From contig NZ_GL732463.1 of NCBI RefSeq assembly GCF_000187585.1, positions 756,904 to 820,903 of the forward strand: a stretch of 64,000 nt of DNA, read 5' to 3'. Every line of letters begins with the position of its first letter. Within the stretch, counting starts at the first letter, position 1. Source of the stretch: Streptococcus peroris ATCC 700780 (GTDB taxonomy: Bacteria > Bacillota > Bacilli > Lactobacillales > Streptococcaceae). The translations under genes were made by a program, and so were the position numbers. Of the stretch, positions 1-8,865 are shown piece after piece. The notes below the pieces were generated by a model. That model searched no databases. It was not told the DNA's origin and saw only the letters and a program-made list of their open reading frames with translations.

Positions 1-114
1 CCTTATCTTTCTTTTTTTGTCGTCTGGAAATGTTACTTGTTTCAAATCAGGAAGTTTAGCGAATTCTTCGAACATCTTATCTAAGTCATCAGTTTTTGTA
101 AATTTAACAGCCAT
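1..114 (-). CDS. Small conserved streptococcal protein, partial (3' end outside window)
   Basis: The frame opens at the ATG at 114 and runs off the window edge without a stop, giving 38 visible residues that begin MAVKFTKTDDLDKMFEEF. A GAGG ribosome-binding site lies about 8 bases upstream of the ATG. The visible part is lysine- and aspartate-rich, with no signal peptide or membrane segment. It is divergent from tex. I do not recognise a domain and assign no function. The clean start, ribosome-binding site and bacterial codon use make it a probable gene. Confidence 0.6.
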   Translation of the reverse strand, partial: MAVKFTKTDDLDKMFEEFAKLPDLKQVTFPDDKKRKIR

Positions 115-254
115 ACGGCATACCTCGATTCTTTGTGTTATCTCTATTATACTATTATTTCTGGGAAATGGTTGAAATTTAAAACAAACATGGCTCTTCT
201 CTTTATAAAGTTGAATGAAAGCAACAAATTAATGAAAACAAGCTTTCCTGCTTA

Positions 255-263
255 TGGTATAAT
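255..263 (+). promoter_or_regulatory. Extended -10 promoter of tex, giving a probable leaderless mRNA
   Basis: TG at 255-256 followed by TATAAT at 258-263 forms an extended -10 box with no good -35. The tex ATG at 270 is the seventh base after the hexamer, where transcription would start. There is no Shine-Dalgarno sequence between them. Confidence 0.6.
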
Positions 264-269
264 AGTTTC

Positions 270-2399
270 ATGGATAAAAAATATGAAAAAATTTCCCAAG
301 ATTTGGGTGTAACTTTAAAGCAGATTGATACTGTATTGTCTTTGACAGCAGAAGGAGCAACTATCCCCTTTATCGCTCGTTATCGGAAAGACATGACTGG
401 TAGTTTGGATGAGGTGGCTATTAAAGCTATTATCGACCTTGATAAAAGCCTGACTGCTCTCAATGATCGAAAAGAAGCAGTTTTAGCCAAAATCAAAGAA
501 CAAGGTAAGTTGACTAAGGAGTTGGAAGAAGCTATTCTTTCCGCCGAAAAACTAGCAGATGTAGAAGAACTCTACCTTCCCTATAAGGAAAAACGTCGCA
601 CTAAGGCAACCATTGCGCGTGAGGCGGGACTATTTCCTCTTGCTCGCTTAATCTTACAAAATGTATCTGACCTAGAAAAAGAAGCAGAAACATTTGTCTG
701 TGAAGGTTTTGAGACTCCACAAGATACTTTAGCGGGTGCAGTTGATATCTTAGTTGAAGCTCTATCTGAAGATGTCAACTTACGTTCAATGACTTATCAA
801 GAGGTTCTTAGACATTCTAAAATTACTTCAAAAGTCAAGGACGAAAGTTTGGATGAAAAGCAAGTCTTTCAGATTTATTACGATTTCTCAGAAACAGTTG
901 CCAATATGCAGGGTTACCGTACACTTGCCCTTAATCGTGGTGAGAAGCTAGATGTTTTGAAGATTGGATTTGAGCATGCAGTTGATCGTATCCAAGCCTT
1001 CTTTGCTGCTCGTTTCAAGGTTAAAAACGTATATATTGACGAAGTTATTCAGCAATCTGTTAAGAAAAAAGTTTTACCAGCTATTGAGCGTCGTATTCGC
1101 ACTGAACTAACAGAGAAGGCAGAAGAAGGAGCTATTCAACTCTTCTCCGAGAACCTTCGCAATCTTCTCCTTGTTGCTCCTCTTAAAGGGCGCGTGGTCC
1201 TTGGTTTTGACCCAGCATTTCGTACAGGTGCCAAGCTTGCAGTCGTTGATGTGACTGGGAAGATGCTAACAACGCAAGTCATTTATCCAGTCAAACCAGC
1301 TTCAGCTCGTCAGATTGAAGAAGCTAAGCGTTATTTGGCTGATTTGATTGGCCAATACGGTGTTGAAATTATTGCTATCGGAAATGGAACTGCCAGCCGT
1401 GAGAGCGAAGCCTTCGTCTCTGAAGTTCTTAAGGATTTTCCAGAAGTAAGCTATGTCATTGTCAATGAGAGTGGGGCATCTGTCTACTCAGCTAGTGAAC
1501 TTGCTCGTCAAGAGTTTCCTGAGTTAACCGTTGAAAAACGTTCAGCCATTTCTATCGCTCGTCGTTTGCAAGACCCGCTTGCTGAGTTGGTTAAAATTGA
1601 TCCCAAATCCATCGGTGTCGGTCAATACCAGCACGATGTTAGTCAGAAAAAATTGTCTGAAAGTCTTGACTTTGTTGTTGATACAGTCGTTAACCAAGTT
1701 GGTGTCAATGTCAACACAGCTAGTCCAGCCTTACTTTCACACGTAGCTGGACTTAACAAAACAATCTCTGAAAATATCGTCAAGTATCGTGAAGAAGAAG
1801 GCAAAATCACTTCACGCGCCCAAATCAAGAAAGTCCCTCGTTTAGGTGCTAAAGCCTTTGAACAGGCTGCAGGTTTCCTCCGTATCCCTGAAAGTAGCAA
1901 TATCCTTGACAATACAGGTGTTCACCCAGAAAACTATGCTGCTGTTAAGGAACTCTTCAAACGTTTGGACATTAAAGACCTAAATGAAGAAGGACAAGCC
2001 AAACTTAAATCTATTTCAATCAAGGAAATGGCTCAAGAATTAGACCTCGGTCAGGAAACCCTTAAAGATATTATTGCTGATCTTCTCAAACCAGGTCGTG
2101 ATTTTCGTGATTCTTTTGATGCTCCAGTCCTTCGTCAGGATGTTTTGGATATCAAAGACTTGAAAGTTGGACAAAAACTTGAGGGAGTGGTTCGGAACGT
2201 CGTTGACTTCGGTGCCTTTGTTGACATTGGTATCCATGAGGATGGTCTGATTCATATCTCTCACATGAGCAAGAAATTTATCAAACATCCAAGTCAAGTA
2301 GTATCGGTCGGCGATTTGGTAACTGTTTGGGTGAAGAAAATCGATGTTCAACGTGAAAAAGTAAATCTGTCGCTCCTTGCACCAGATGAATCTAACTGA
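270..2399 (+). CDS. tex: Tex family S1 RNA-binding transcription accessory protein
   Basis: 709 residues, the usual Tex length. The Tex N-terminal region carries the family motif [16 protein letters not shown] near residues 33-50. It is followed by a YqgF/RNase H-like fold starting near residue 307 ([17 protein letters not shown]), tandem helix-hairpin-helix motifs around 481-537, and a C-terminal S1 domain from about 631 ([16 protein letters not shown]). Tex proteins bind nucleic acid in the cytoplasm and have been linked to transcription, stress tolerance and virulence; the exact substrate is not settled. The promoter spacing suggests translation from a leaderless transcript. The next gene starts inside its 3' end, so the two are probably translationally coupled. 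Confidence 0.95.
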   Translation: MDKKYEKISQDLGVTLKQIDTVLSLTAEGATIPFIARYRKDMTGSLDEVAIKAIIDLDKSLTALNDRKEAVLAKIKEQGKLTKELEEAILSAEKLADVEELYLPYKEKRRTKATIAREAGLFPLARLILQNVSDLEKEAETFVCEGFETPQDTLAGAVDILVEALSEDVNLRSMTYQEVLRHSKITSKVKDESLDEKQVFQIYYDFSETVANMQGYRTLALNRGEKLDVLKIGFEHAVDRIQAFFAARFKVKNVYIDEVIQQSVKKKVLPAIERRIRTELTEKAEEGAIQLFSENLRNLLLVAPLKGRVVLGFDPAFRTGAKLAVVDVTGKMLTTQVIYPVKPASARQIEEAKRYLADLIGQYGVEIIAIGNGTASRESEAFVSEVLKDFPEVSYVIVNESGASVYSASELARQEFPELTVEKRSAISIARRLQDPLAELVKIDPKSIGVGQYQHDVSQKKLSESLDFVVDTVVNQVGVNVNTASPALLSHVAGLNKTISENIVKYREEEGKITSRAQIKKVPRLGAKAFEQAAGFLRIPESSNILDNTGVHPENYAAVKELFKRLDIKDLNEEGQAKLKSISIKEMAQELDLGQETLKDIIADLLKPGRDFRDSFDAPVLRQDVLDIKDLKVGQKLEGVVRNVVDFGAFVDIGIHEDGLIHISHMSKKFIKHPSQVVSVGDLVTVWVKKIDVQREKVNLSLLAPDESN

Positions 2400-2835
2400 T
2401 TACGTTAGGCAAGTTTCTTTAGAAGACTTTGGAAAACCTTTCAAACACCAGGCTCAATGGAATACTCGCCTACGTTCGACAGGTGGACGATTTTTCCCTC
2501 AGGATGGCCATTTGGATTTTAATCCTAAGGTTTATCAAGAACTTGGGTTGGATGTTTTCCGAAAAATTGTTCGTCACGAACTCTGTCATTATCATCTATA
2601 CTACGAGGGTAAGGGTTATAAACATAAGGATTTAGCCTTTAAGGAATTGTTAAAAGAAGTAGATGGGCTTCGCTTTGTACCTCCTTTACCGAATGCTAGT
2701 CAAAAACCAACTCTAGTCTATATTTGTCAAGCGTGTAGTCAGACCTATCAGCGAAAACGCCGAATCGACACGAGACGCTATCGATGCGGTCTTTGTCATG
2801 GTAGACTTATCCTACAAAATCCGACTAAGGACTGA
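2386..2835 (+). CDS. SprT-like zinc metalloprotein
   Basis: 149 residues from the ATG at 2386, which overlaps the last 14 bases of tex; a TTG at 2377 is a less likely start. An HELCHY motif near residues 64-69 fits the HExxH zinc site of SprT proteins. A C-terminal zinc ribbon is formed by CQAC (about 114) and CGLC (about 137). In bacteria this family is mostly uncharacterised; the eukaryotic relative Spartan is a DNA-protein crosslink protease, so protease activity here is inference. The tex overlap suggests co-transcription and coupling. Confidence 0.85.
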   Translation: MNLTDYVRQVSLEDFGKPFKHQAQWNTRLRSTGGRFFPQDGHLDFNPKVYQELGLDVFRKIVRHELCHYHLYYEGKGYKHKDLAFKELLKEVDGLRFVPPLPNASQKPTLVYICQACSQTYQRKRRIDTRRYRCGLCHGRLILQNPTKD

Positions 2836-2854
2836 TGCAAGCTGTTTTGGTTCA

Positions 2855-2863
2855 TGTTATACT
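2855..2863 (+). promoter_or_regulatory. Probable extended -10 promoter for the PspC-domain gene
   Basis: TG at 2855-2856 and TATACT at 2858-2863 form an extended -10 box in the gap after the SprT-like gene, 32 bases before the PspC-domain ATG. The -35 region is poor. Confidence 0.4.
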
Positions 2864-2894
2864 CATATCAATAATACCGAAAGAGGTACAAATC

Positions 2895-3167
2895 ATGAAT
2901 ACAAAATTTTATAAAATGAGGCGAAATCGTATGGTGTCAGGAGTTTTGGCAGGCTTATCAGATAAGTTTAATTTTGATGTAACCCTAGTTCGTTTTCTAT
3001 TTGCAATCTTCACTGTAGCAAATTTTGGACTCGGAATCATCATCTACATCATCCTAGACTATATCTTACCTACCAAGGAAGATATCGAAGCTGATATGTA
3101 CGGAACTGGCCCTCGCAAAATGAAAGAAGCTGAACCAATCGATGATGACAAAGGTTGGTTTTGGTAA
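2895..3167 (+). CDS. PspC domain-containing small membrane protein
   Basis: 90 residues from the ATG at 2895, which has a GAGG site 8 bases upstream; the longer frame from 2835 lacks a comparable site. Residues 7-60 match a PspC domain: a basic start, GVLAGLSDKFNFD, then one hydrophobic helix (about 30-56) ending in the typical YIILDYILP. The acidic tail would be cytoplasmic or at the membrane face. PspC-domain proteins in other bacteria belong to phage-shock envelope-stress systems. Streptococci lack a full psp operon, so the role here is unknown. A terminator follows. Confidence 0.8.
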   Translation: MNTKFYKMRRNRMVSGVLAGLSDKFNFDVTLVRFLFAIFTVANFGLGIIIYIILDYILPTKEDIEADMYGTGPRKMKEAEPIDDDKGWFW

Positions 3168-3193
3168 TCACCTTTTCTATTTAATTAAAGTTT

Positions 3194-3224
3194 TAAACCC
3201 TTGTAATTACAGGGGTTTTTCTTT
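3194..3224 (+). terminator. Rho-independent terminator after the PspC-domain gene
   Basis: AAACCC (3195-3200) pairs with GGGTTT (3212-3218 region) around a TGTAATTACA core, and the stem runs into a T-rich tract ending near 3224. Confidence 0.7.
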
Positions 3225-3276
3225 TGCTTGAAAATTTATGGTAAACTAATAGTAGTTCATTTCAAAAAAATAATCC

Positions 3277-3298
3277 AATCTTACAAAAATGTAAGATT
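3277..3298. promoter_or_regulatory. BceR-type operator (TTACA-N4-TGTAA) upstream of the ABC transporter operon
   Basis: A perfect 9-bp inverted repeat with a 4-base spacer: AATCTTACA, AAAA, TGTAAGATT. Its core equals the TNACA-N4-TGTAA consensus I recall for BceR-like response regulators, which control bacitracin-type peptide-antibiotic transporters. It lies 84 bases upstream of the first small ORF of the operon. No two-component system is encoded nearby, so a regulator would act in trans. A further TGTAAG half-site lies near 3310. Confidence 0.65.
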
Positions 3299-3381
3299 AA
3301 AGCTCCAAATGTAAGGTTATGTTATGGAACCAACTCTTTTTTTAGAGTACACTTATATCATAAAGATAAAGGAGCAAAACT

Positions 3382-3495
3382 ATGAAAAATATTTTACAAA
3401 AGAAACAAGCAAGTAAACCGAGTCCAAAGGATATCGAGCGAGTTGAGCTCGGCATTCAAATGATGCAGGCTCAGTTTCAATTAATGGGATATTAA
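3382..3495 (+). CDS. Hypothetical 37-residue protein, first ORF of the ABC transporter operon
   Basis: ATG at 3382 with a strong AAAGGAG site 7 bases upstream; the frame ends at TAA 3493-3495. The product begins MKNILQKKQASKPSPKDIER and ends QFQLMGY, with a basic N-terminus and an amphipathic second half, but no signal peptide or membrane helix. It lies 13 bases before the ATPase gene and shares its promoter. I do not recognise it. It may be a small regulatory or accessory peptide, or a translated leader. Confidence 0.6.
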   Translation: MKNILQKKQASKPSPKDIERVELGIQMMQAQFQLMGY

Positions 3496-3508
3496 AAAGG
3501 AGATTATC

Positions 3509-4267
3509 ATGACACTACTAGATGTAAAACACGTTCAAAAGATTTATAAAACTCGTTTCCAAGGTAACCAAGTAGAAGCCCTGAAAGATATTCACTTTAC
3601 CGTAGAAAAAGGCGACTACGTTGCCATCATGGGTGAATCAGGTTCTGGGAAATCAACCCTACTCAATATTCTTGCCATGCTTGACAAACCAACTCGTGGT
3701 CAAGTCTTTCTTAACGGAACTGACACAGCGACCATTAAAAATTCAGAAGCATCAAGCTTCCGTCGAGAAAAGTTAGGCTTTGTCTTCCAAGACTTTAATT
3801 TGTTAGATACGCTTTCTGTTAAAGACAATATCTTACTCCCTTTGGTATTGTCTAGAAAGCCTATTACAGAAATGATGAAAAAATTGGTAGTAACAGCTGA
3901 AAATCTAGGTATCAATCAATTGCAGGAGAAGTACCCTTATGAAATCTCTGGAGGACAAAAACAACGGGTTGCAGTTGCACGGGCTATCATCACGGATCCA
4001 GAAATTCTCCTCGCTGACGAGCCAACAGGAGCCCTAGACTCTAAATCTTCTGCAGCCCTCCTTGATATCTTTGATCAGATCAACGAGCAAGGGCAAACTA
4101 TTCTCATGGTGACCCACTCAACAGCTGCAGCCAGCCGTGCAAAACGTGTCCTTTTCATCAAGGACGGCATCCTCTATAATCAAATTTACCGTGGTGAAAA
4201 GACTGATCGTCAGATGTTCCAAGAAATCTCTGACACCTTGACTGTTATGGCAAGTGAGGTGAACTAG
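3509..4267 (+). CDS. ABC transporter ATP-binding protein, BceA-type (peptide antibiotic resistance)
   Basis: 252 residues with an AAAGGAG site before the ATG. Walker [10 protein letters not shown] is near residues 42-50, the signature SGGQKQR near 147-153, and Walker B EILLADEP near 165-172, followed by the H-loop in MVTHS. The MacB/LolD-like subfamily works with a large FtsX-type permease, and the next gene is exactly that, one base downstream. BceAB-type systems protect against cell-wall-targeting peptides such as bacitracin and signal to a partner sensor kinase. The upstream operator supports this assignment; the actual substrate cannot be read from sequence. Confidence 0.9.
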   Translation: MTLLDVKHVQKIYKTRFQGNQVEALKDIHFTVEKGDYVAIMGESGSGKSTLLNILAMLDKPTRGQVFLNGTDTATIKNSEASSFRREKLGFVFQDFNLLDTLSVKDNILLPLVLSRKPITEMMKKLVVTAENLGINQLQEKYPYEISGGQKQRVAVARAIITDPEILLADEPTGALDSKSSAALLDIFDQINEQGQTILMVTHSTAAASRAKRVLFIKDGILYNQIYRGEKTDRQMFQEISDTLTVMASEVN

Positions 4268-4268
4268 T

Positions 4269-6260
4269 ATGTTTCGATTAACCAATAAGTTGGCCATCTC
4301 CAACTTAATCAAAAACCGCAAAATCTATTACCCTTTTGCACTAGCAGTTCTCCTTGCAGTTACCATCAGCTATCTATTTTATTCATTAACTTTTAATCCT
4401 AAAATGGTAGAAATGCGAGGTGGATCTTCTATTCAATTTACCCTTCAACTAGGTCTCATCGTAGTGACACTTGCATCTGCCATTATCGTACTTTATGCCA
4501 ATAGTTTTGTCATGAAAAACCGTTCCAAAGAACTGGGTGTATATGGTATGTTAGGCCTAGAAAAGCGCCATTTAATTGGTATGACCTTTAAGGAGCTTCT
4601 GATATTTGGTTTAGCAACGGTCACTGCTGGGATTGGGTTAGGTGCCCTCTTTGACAATCTGATTTTCGCTTTACTGCTCAAACTTTCAAAGATGAAGGTA
4701 GAGCTGACTGCCACCTTCCAATGGTCCGTAGTGCTTTCGATCCTTCTGGTATTTGGTCTTATCTTTTTAGTCATTGTCTTCCTAAACGCTATCCGAATTA
4801 TCCGTATGGATGCCCTCCAACTCTCTCGCGAGAAATCAAAAGGTGAAAAGAAAGGGCGCTTCCTAGTCCTTCAAACTTTAGTGGGGCTAATTACACTAGG
4901 TGGTGGCTACTACTTAGCACTAAGCGTAACAGATGTTTTCAAAGCTATTGCTACTTTCTTTATTGCGGTTATGTTAGTTATTGTAGGAACCTACCTCTTG
5001 TTCAATGCTGGGATTACAGTTTTCTTGAAAATGCTCAAGAAAAACAAGAAATATTACTACAAACCTAACAATCTCATCTCTGTTTCTAACCTCATTTTTC
5101 GTATGAAGAAAAATGCTGTCGGTTTAGCAACCATTGCCATCCTTTCAACCATGGTTTTGATCACCATGTCAGCAGCAACCAGTATCTACAATGGTTCTGA
5201 AAATATTAAAAAACTCCTGTATCCTCACGATATGTCAATTTCAGGACAAAATGTCGAAGTTGAGGATTTAGACCAACTTTTAACTCAGTATACCAAGGAA
5301 AAGAAGCTAACCATCAGCAATAAGGATGTTCTTAGCTATGCAAGTTTCGGCCTTTCTAGTCAAAATGGGACCAATTTAACCACCTTTGAAAAAGGTCAAA
5401 ACAATGTTATTCCCAAAACAATTTTCCTAGTTTTTGATCAAAAAGACTATGAAAATATGACTGGACAAAAGCTGAACCTTACAAATGGTGAGGTGGGACT
5501 ATTCGCTAAGAATGAAAATCTCAAAGGTCAAAAATCATTCAGTCTTAACAATCAGAACTATACGATCAAGCAAGAAATCCAGCAAGATTTCCTCAGAGAC
5601 CATGTTGCAAACCAGTATGTACTATTGATTTCAGATTATAACTACCTTGTTGTCTCAAATCTACAGAACTTTTTGGACAAATACCATGATTCTGCTATCT
5701 ACACTCAGCTCTACGGTGGTGTGGATGTGACGGCAAGTAAAGAGGAACAACTCAAACTTGCCGATGATTTTGAAAACTACTCTGATAATTTCAGTCACAA
5801 TCTCAAGAACGAGAATGGTATGATTTACGGTGCAACCATTGCGAGTGAGTCAACTGTCGAAATGAACGCTCTCTTTGGAGGAGTTCTCTTTATCGGTATT
5901 TTCCTCACTATCATCTTTATGGTAGGTACTGTACTCGTTATCTACTATAAACAAATTTCAGAAGGTTATGAAGACCGTGAACGTTTTGTCATTCTGCAAA
6001 AGGTTGGTTTGGATCAAAAACAAATCAAGCAAACCATTAATAAACAAGTTTTGACTGTTTTCTTCCTACCTCTGGCCTTTGCCTTTCTTCATCTGGCCTT
6101 TGCTTATCACATGTTGAGCCTGATTCTCAAGGTCGTTGGTGTTGTTGATTCAGTCATGATGTTAAGTGTAACACTTTCTATTTGTGGTATCTTTGCCCTT
6201 ATCTACGTACTAATCTTTATGATAACTTCAAGAAGTTATCGCAAAATTATACAGCTATAA
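4269..6260 (+). CDS. BceB-type ABC transporter permease with large extracellular domain
   Basis: 663 residues, the usual BceB length. Paired FtsX-like regions are visible: an N-terminal helix near 20-40, helices between about 55 and 290, a soluble extracellular segment of roughly 200 residues (about 310-525, starting at YNGSENIKKLLYPHD), and three C-terminal helices (about 535-655). This arrangement, with the large loop between helices 7 and 8, is diagnostic for BceB permeases; the loop is thought to sense the peptide or its lipid complex. It forms one operon with the ATPase and ends at a strong bidirectional terminator. Confidence 0.9.
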   Translation: MFRLTNKLAISNLIKNRKIYYPFALAVLLAVTISYLFYSLTFNPKMVEMRGGSSIQFTLQLGLIVVTLASAIIVLYANSFVMKNRSKELGVYGMLGLEKRHLIGMTFKELLIFGLATVTAGIGLGALFDNLIFALLLKLSKMKVELTATFQWSVVLSILLVFGLIFLVIVFLNAIRIIRMDALQLSREKSKGEKKGRFLVLQTLVGLITLGGGYYLALSVTDVFKAIATFFIAVMLVIVGTYLLFNAGITVFLKMLKKNKKYYYKPNNLISVSNLIFRMKKNAVGLATIAILSTMVLITMSAATSIYNGSENIKKLLYPHDMSISGQNVEVEDLDQLLTQYTKEKKLTISNKDVLSYASFGLSSQNGTNLTTFEKGQNNVIPKTIFLVFDQKDYENMTGQKLNLTNGEVGLFAKNENLKGQKSFSLNNQNYTIKQEIQQDFLRDHVANQYVLLISDYNYLVVSNLQNFLDKYHDSAIYTQLYGGVDVTASKEEQLKLADDFENYSDNFSHNLKNENGMIYGATIASESTVEMNALFGGVLFIGIFLTIIFMVGTVLVIYYKQISEGYEDRERFVILQKVGLDQKQIKQTINKQVLTVFFLPLAFAFLHLAFAYHMLSLILKVVGVVDSVMMLSVTLSICGIFALIYVLIFMITSRSYRKIIQL

Positions 6261-6261
6261 T

Positions 6262-6292
6262 AAAAATGCCTCGATATCATCGAGGTATTTTT
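6262..6292. terminator. Bidirectional terminator between the ABC permease and VIT transporter genes
   Basis: A 14-bp stem (6262-6275 with 6279-6292) around a 3-base loop. The A-tract and T-tract on either side let it work for both convergent genes. Confidence 0.85.
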
Positions 6293-6297
6293 ATGTT

Positions 6298-6993
6298 TTA
6301 AATACTAAATAACTGACCCAATAGATAGGTCACTCCCATGGTTAAAAGACCGATACAAAGGTTACGAATCATGGCTGTTTTAGTTGGGGCTTTTCCAAGT
6401 TTGGCACTGGTGTAGCCGGTAACTAATAGAGAAACCGCTACAATAACAACAGTAGCAGAGATTCGATAGTCGCTTGGGAAGATGGTTATCGAAAGCACAG
6501 GAGGCAGGCTACCAAGTACAAAAGCGACGAAGCTAGATGCTGCAGCATGCCAAGGATTGGTAAACTCTTCATACTCGATTCCGTATTTTTCCTCAACTAA
6601 AGCTTTTAGTGGATCTTTCAAAAAAGCTTTGTTAACTAATAATTGAGCTGAAGTTTCACATTCACCATTTTGTAGATAAGCAGCATAGAGAGATTTCTTT
6701 GCAGCCTCGATATCCTTATCCAAAAGTAATTGCTCACGAGCTACAGCGGCTTCTTCAGTGTCTTTTTGAGTAGATACTGAAACATATTCACCTCCAGCCA
6801 TAGAAAAGGCGCCAGCAAGAATAGCAGCCAATCCCGAGAGGAAGATAATCAAGATATTATTAGTAGCACTGGCAACTCCGATAACAACACCAGCTATAGA
6901 AATAATTCCATCATTAGCTCCGAGCACACCAGCACGTAAAATATTTAAACGACCAGCGAAGTTTGAATCAATTTCATGTGTAATTTCTGACAT
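6298..6993 (-). CDS. VIT1/CCC1-family iron/manganese transporter
   Basis: 231 residues from the ATG at 6993, preceded by AAAGGAG; the upstream in-frame start at 7011 lacks a ribosome-binding site. The N-terminus carries the family motif RAGVLGANDGIISIAG, followed by LAGAFSMAGGEYVSVSTQKD, both typical of the VIT/CCC1 metal-binding helices. About five membrane helices are visible, with a cytoplasmic helical region between the second and third. Plant and yeast relatives move Fe2+ or Mn2+ out of the cytosol, so a role in metal detoxification is likely but inferred. Confidence 0.88.
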   Translation of the reverse strand: MSEITHEIDSNFAGRLNILRAGVLGANDGIISIAGVVIGVASATNNILIIFLSGLAAILAGAFSMAGGEYVSVSTQKDTEEAAVAREQLLLDKDIEAAKKSLYAAYLQNGECETSAQLLVNKAFLKDPLKALVEEKYGIEYEEFTNPWHAAASSFVAFVLGSLPPVLSITIFPSDYRISATVVIVAVSLLVTGYTSAKLGKAPTKTAMIRNLCIGLLTMGVTYLLGQLFSI

Positions 6994-7167
6994 TCTACTC
7001 TCCTTTATCATTCAATAACTCTATTATAAAGGAGTAAAAAGTCGAAAACAATTATTTTGAACTATCTTAGAAAAGTTGCACAATTCTAATTATCAAATTA
7101 ATAAAAAGCTCCATAACCATTTCTTATGTCAAGATGTAACAAATTTATATTTGAAACCCAGTTCATT

Positions 7168-7379
7168 TGGCAATACAAGGAACATAAATGAATCTTCTCA
7201 AACTACCAATATTGCAGATATAAAATCATTGGTAGTCCGTTCAGCTACAACGATCCATGCAAAGTTTTTAATTTAGATTTAGAAGCAGCAGGAGTAAAAA
7301 ACAAATCCGTCTTTCAATCGGTCTTGAAAATGTCGACGATTTGATTGAAGATTTGCGACTAGCACTTGAAAAAATCTAA
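7168..7379 (+). pseudogene. Decayed 3' remnant of an O-acetylhomoserine sulfhydrylase / cystathionine gamma-synthase-type gene
   Basis: One frame encodes NIADIKSLVVRSATTIHAKF (7208-7267), which mirrors the conserved C-terminal region of Cys/Met-metabolism PLP enzymes, and then hits a stop. After further frame changes, 7305-7379 encodes IRLSIGLENVDDLIEDL and a natural stop, the usual end of the same family (RLSxGxExxDDLIxDL). At least two frame breaks separate the parts. The N-terminal three quarters of the enzyme, including the PLP lysine, are absent. The gap between the VIT gene and radC therefore holds a gene fossil; the left edge of homology is uncertain. Confidence 0.75.
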
Positions 7380-7442
7380 AAATAACTAGTTTTTATTAAA
7401 TTAAGCATCCTTCTCACGAATAATAAAGTGAGGAGGATTTTT

Positions 7443-8123
7443 ATGTATAGTATTTCATTTCAAGAAGATTCGCTTTTACCAAGAGAGAGACTAGTAAAAG
7501 AAGGAGTAGAAGCGCTCAGCAACCAAGAATTACTGGCAATATTACTAAGGACAGGCACAAAGCAGGCCAATGTCTTTGAGATAGCACAGAAGGTCTTAAA
7601 TCAGCTGACATGTTTAACAGATTTAAAAAAAATGAGCCTACAGGAATTACAGACTTTATCAGGTATTGGACGTGTTAAGGCAATTGAACTACAAGCCATG
7701 ATTGAACTAGGATGCCGTATCCATAAGAGAGAAACAGTAGAAATGGAGAGCATTCTCAGTAGTCAGAGATTGGCTAAGAAGATGCAAGATGAGCTCGGAG
7801 ATAAAAAACAAGAGCACCTAGTGGCGCTCTATCTGAATACTCAAAACCAAATCATTCATCAGCAGACTATTTTTATCGGGTCTGCCACGAGAAGCATTGC
7901 TGAACCGAGAGAAATTCTACACTATGCCCTAAAGCATATGGCAACATCCGTGATTCTGGTTCATAATCACCCATCAGGTGCAGTATCTCCTAGTCCCAAT
8001 GATGACCATGTTACGAAACTTGTAAAAGAAGCCTGTGAGTTAATGGGTCTGGTCTTATTGGACCATCTAATCGTCTCACATTCCGATTATTTTAGTTATC
8101 GTGAAAAGACGGATCTAATATAA
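7443..8123 (+). CDS. radC: RadC family JAB/MPN-domain protein
   Basis: 226 residues from the ATG at 7443, with GAGGAGG 6 bases upstream; an in-frame GTG at 7428 is less likely. An N-terminal helix-hairpin-helix ([12 protein letters not shown]) precedes a JAMM/MPN metal site, [14 protein letters not shown]. The name radC is historical and a direct role in DNA repair is disputed. In streptococci the gene belongs to the late competence set. Full length, convergent with the amidotransferase gene. A competence box was not identified with confidence. Confidence 0.92.
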   Translation: MYSISFQEDSLLPRERLVKEGVEALSNQELLAILLRTGTKQANVFEIAQKVLNQLTCLTDLKKMSLQELQTLSGIGRVKAIELQAMIELGCRIHKRETVEMESILSSQRLAKKMQDELGDKKQEHLVALYLNTQNQIIHQQTIFIGSATRSIAEPREILHYALKHMATSVILVHNHPSGAVSPSPNDDHVTKLVKEACELMGLVLLDHLIVSHSDYFSYREKTDLI

Positions 8124-8160
8124 AATTGTTCATTGTAATAGTATCATTATTCTAACTGCT

Positions 8161-8850
8161 TTACAGTTCATTGACGACATAGTCGAAAAGTTTTTTGTCT
8201 TTGGGGCGATTTTCAAAGAGAAATTCTGGATGCCATTGAACACCGAGATAAGGAAAACCATCTGTAGTTGTAACAGCCTCAATAATACCGTCTTTAGGAT
8301 CATGTGCTACAACCTTTAGATTCGGAGCTAGATCCTTAATACTTTGATGGTGGAAAGAATTGATATGAGAAATTTCCCCATAGATTTCTCGAAGAATGGT
8401 ATCTGGTTCGGTGGTAAGTCGCTGAGTTGTATATTCAGCAGAAGTGTCTTGCCAATGGTCTTCGATATCTTGATAAAGGGTTCCACCCATAGCAACGTTA
8501 AAGAGTTGAGTACCTCGACAGACAGAAAAAATTGGTTTATTCTGTCTAATAGCTTCTTTTATAAGTGCTAGCTCAAAAATATCCCTTTGAAGGTGGTAAT
8601 CATCGCTATCAATAGTTTTTGATTCGCCATAGTACTTTGGGTCAACATTTTGACCACCTGTTAGGATAAGTTTATCAATCAAGCGGATGTAATAACTAGC
8701 CATTTCTTCATCACCAATTGGTAGGATAATGGGGATACCTCCAGCTTCCTTAACTCCTTCAACAAAGCCTTTGGCCGCATAACTCATCATAAGCTCATCA
8801 TCTGGATGGGCTTTTTCGTTTCCTGTAATCCCAATAATTGGTTTGTTCAT
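8161..8850 (-). CDS. Class I glutamine amidotransferase-like hydrolase (gamma-glutamyl-GABA hydrolase / PuuD-like)
   Basis: 229 residues. The nucleophile elbow is FSVCRGTQLFNVAMGG with Cys111; His207 and Glu209 in GVQWHPEF complete the triad. This is the peptidase C26 family, whose known members hydrolyse gamma-glutamyl bonds (PuuD) or related substrates. It is the last gene of the leftward cluster, 15 bases after rex, and is probably co-transcribed with it. No polyamine-catabolism genes are near, so the substrate is unknown. Confidence 0.88.
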   Translation of the reverse strand: MNKPIIGITGNEKAHPDDELMMSYAAKGFVEGVKEAGGIPIILPIGDEEMASYYIRLIDKLILTGGQNVDPKYYGESKTIDSDDYHLQRDIFELALIKEAIRQNKPIFSVCRGTQLFNVAMGGTLYQDIEDHWQDTSAEYTTQRLTTEPDTILREIYGEISHINSFHHQSIKDLAPNLKVVAHDPKDGIIEAVTTTDGFPYLGVQWHPEFLFENRPKDKKLFDYVVNEL

Positions 8851-8865
8851 AAATATTTACACTTT

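Noticed and set aside
2040..2351. 103-residue antisense frame in the tex 3' end
   Set aside because: Opposite the conserved S1 domain; no start signals.
7076..7276. 66-residue frame as an intact gene
   Set aside because: No ribosome-binding site; ends are a truncated part of a PLP-enzyme fossil, so it is listed as pseudogene.
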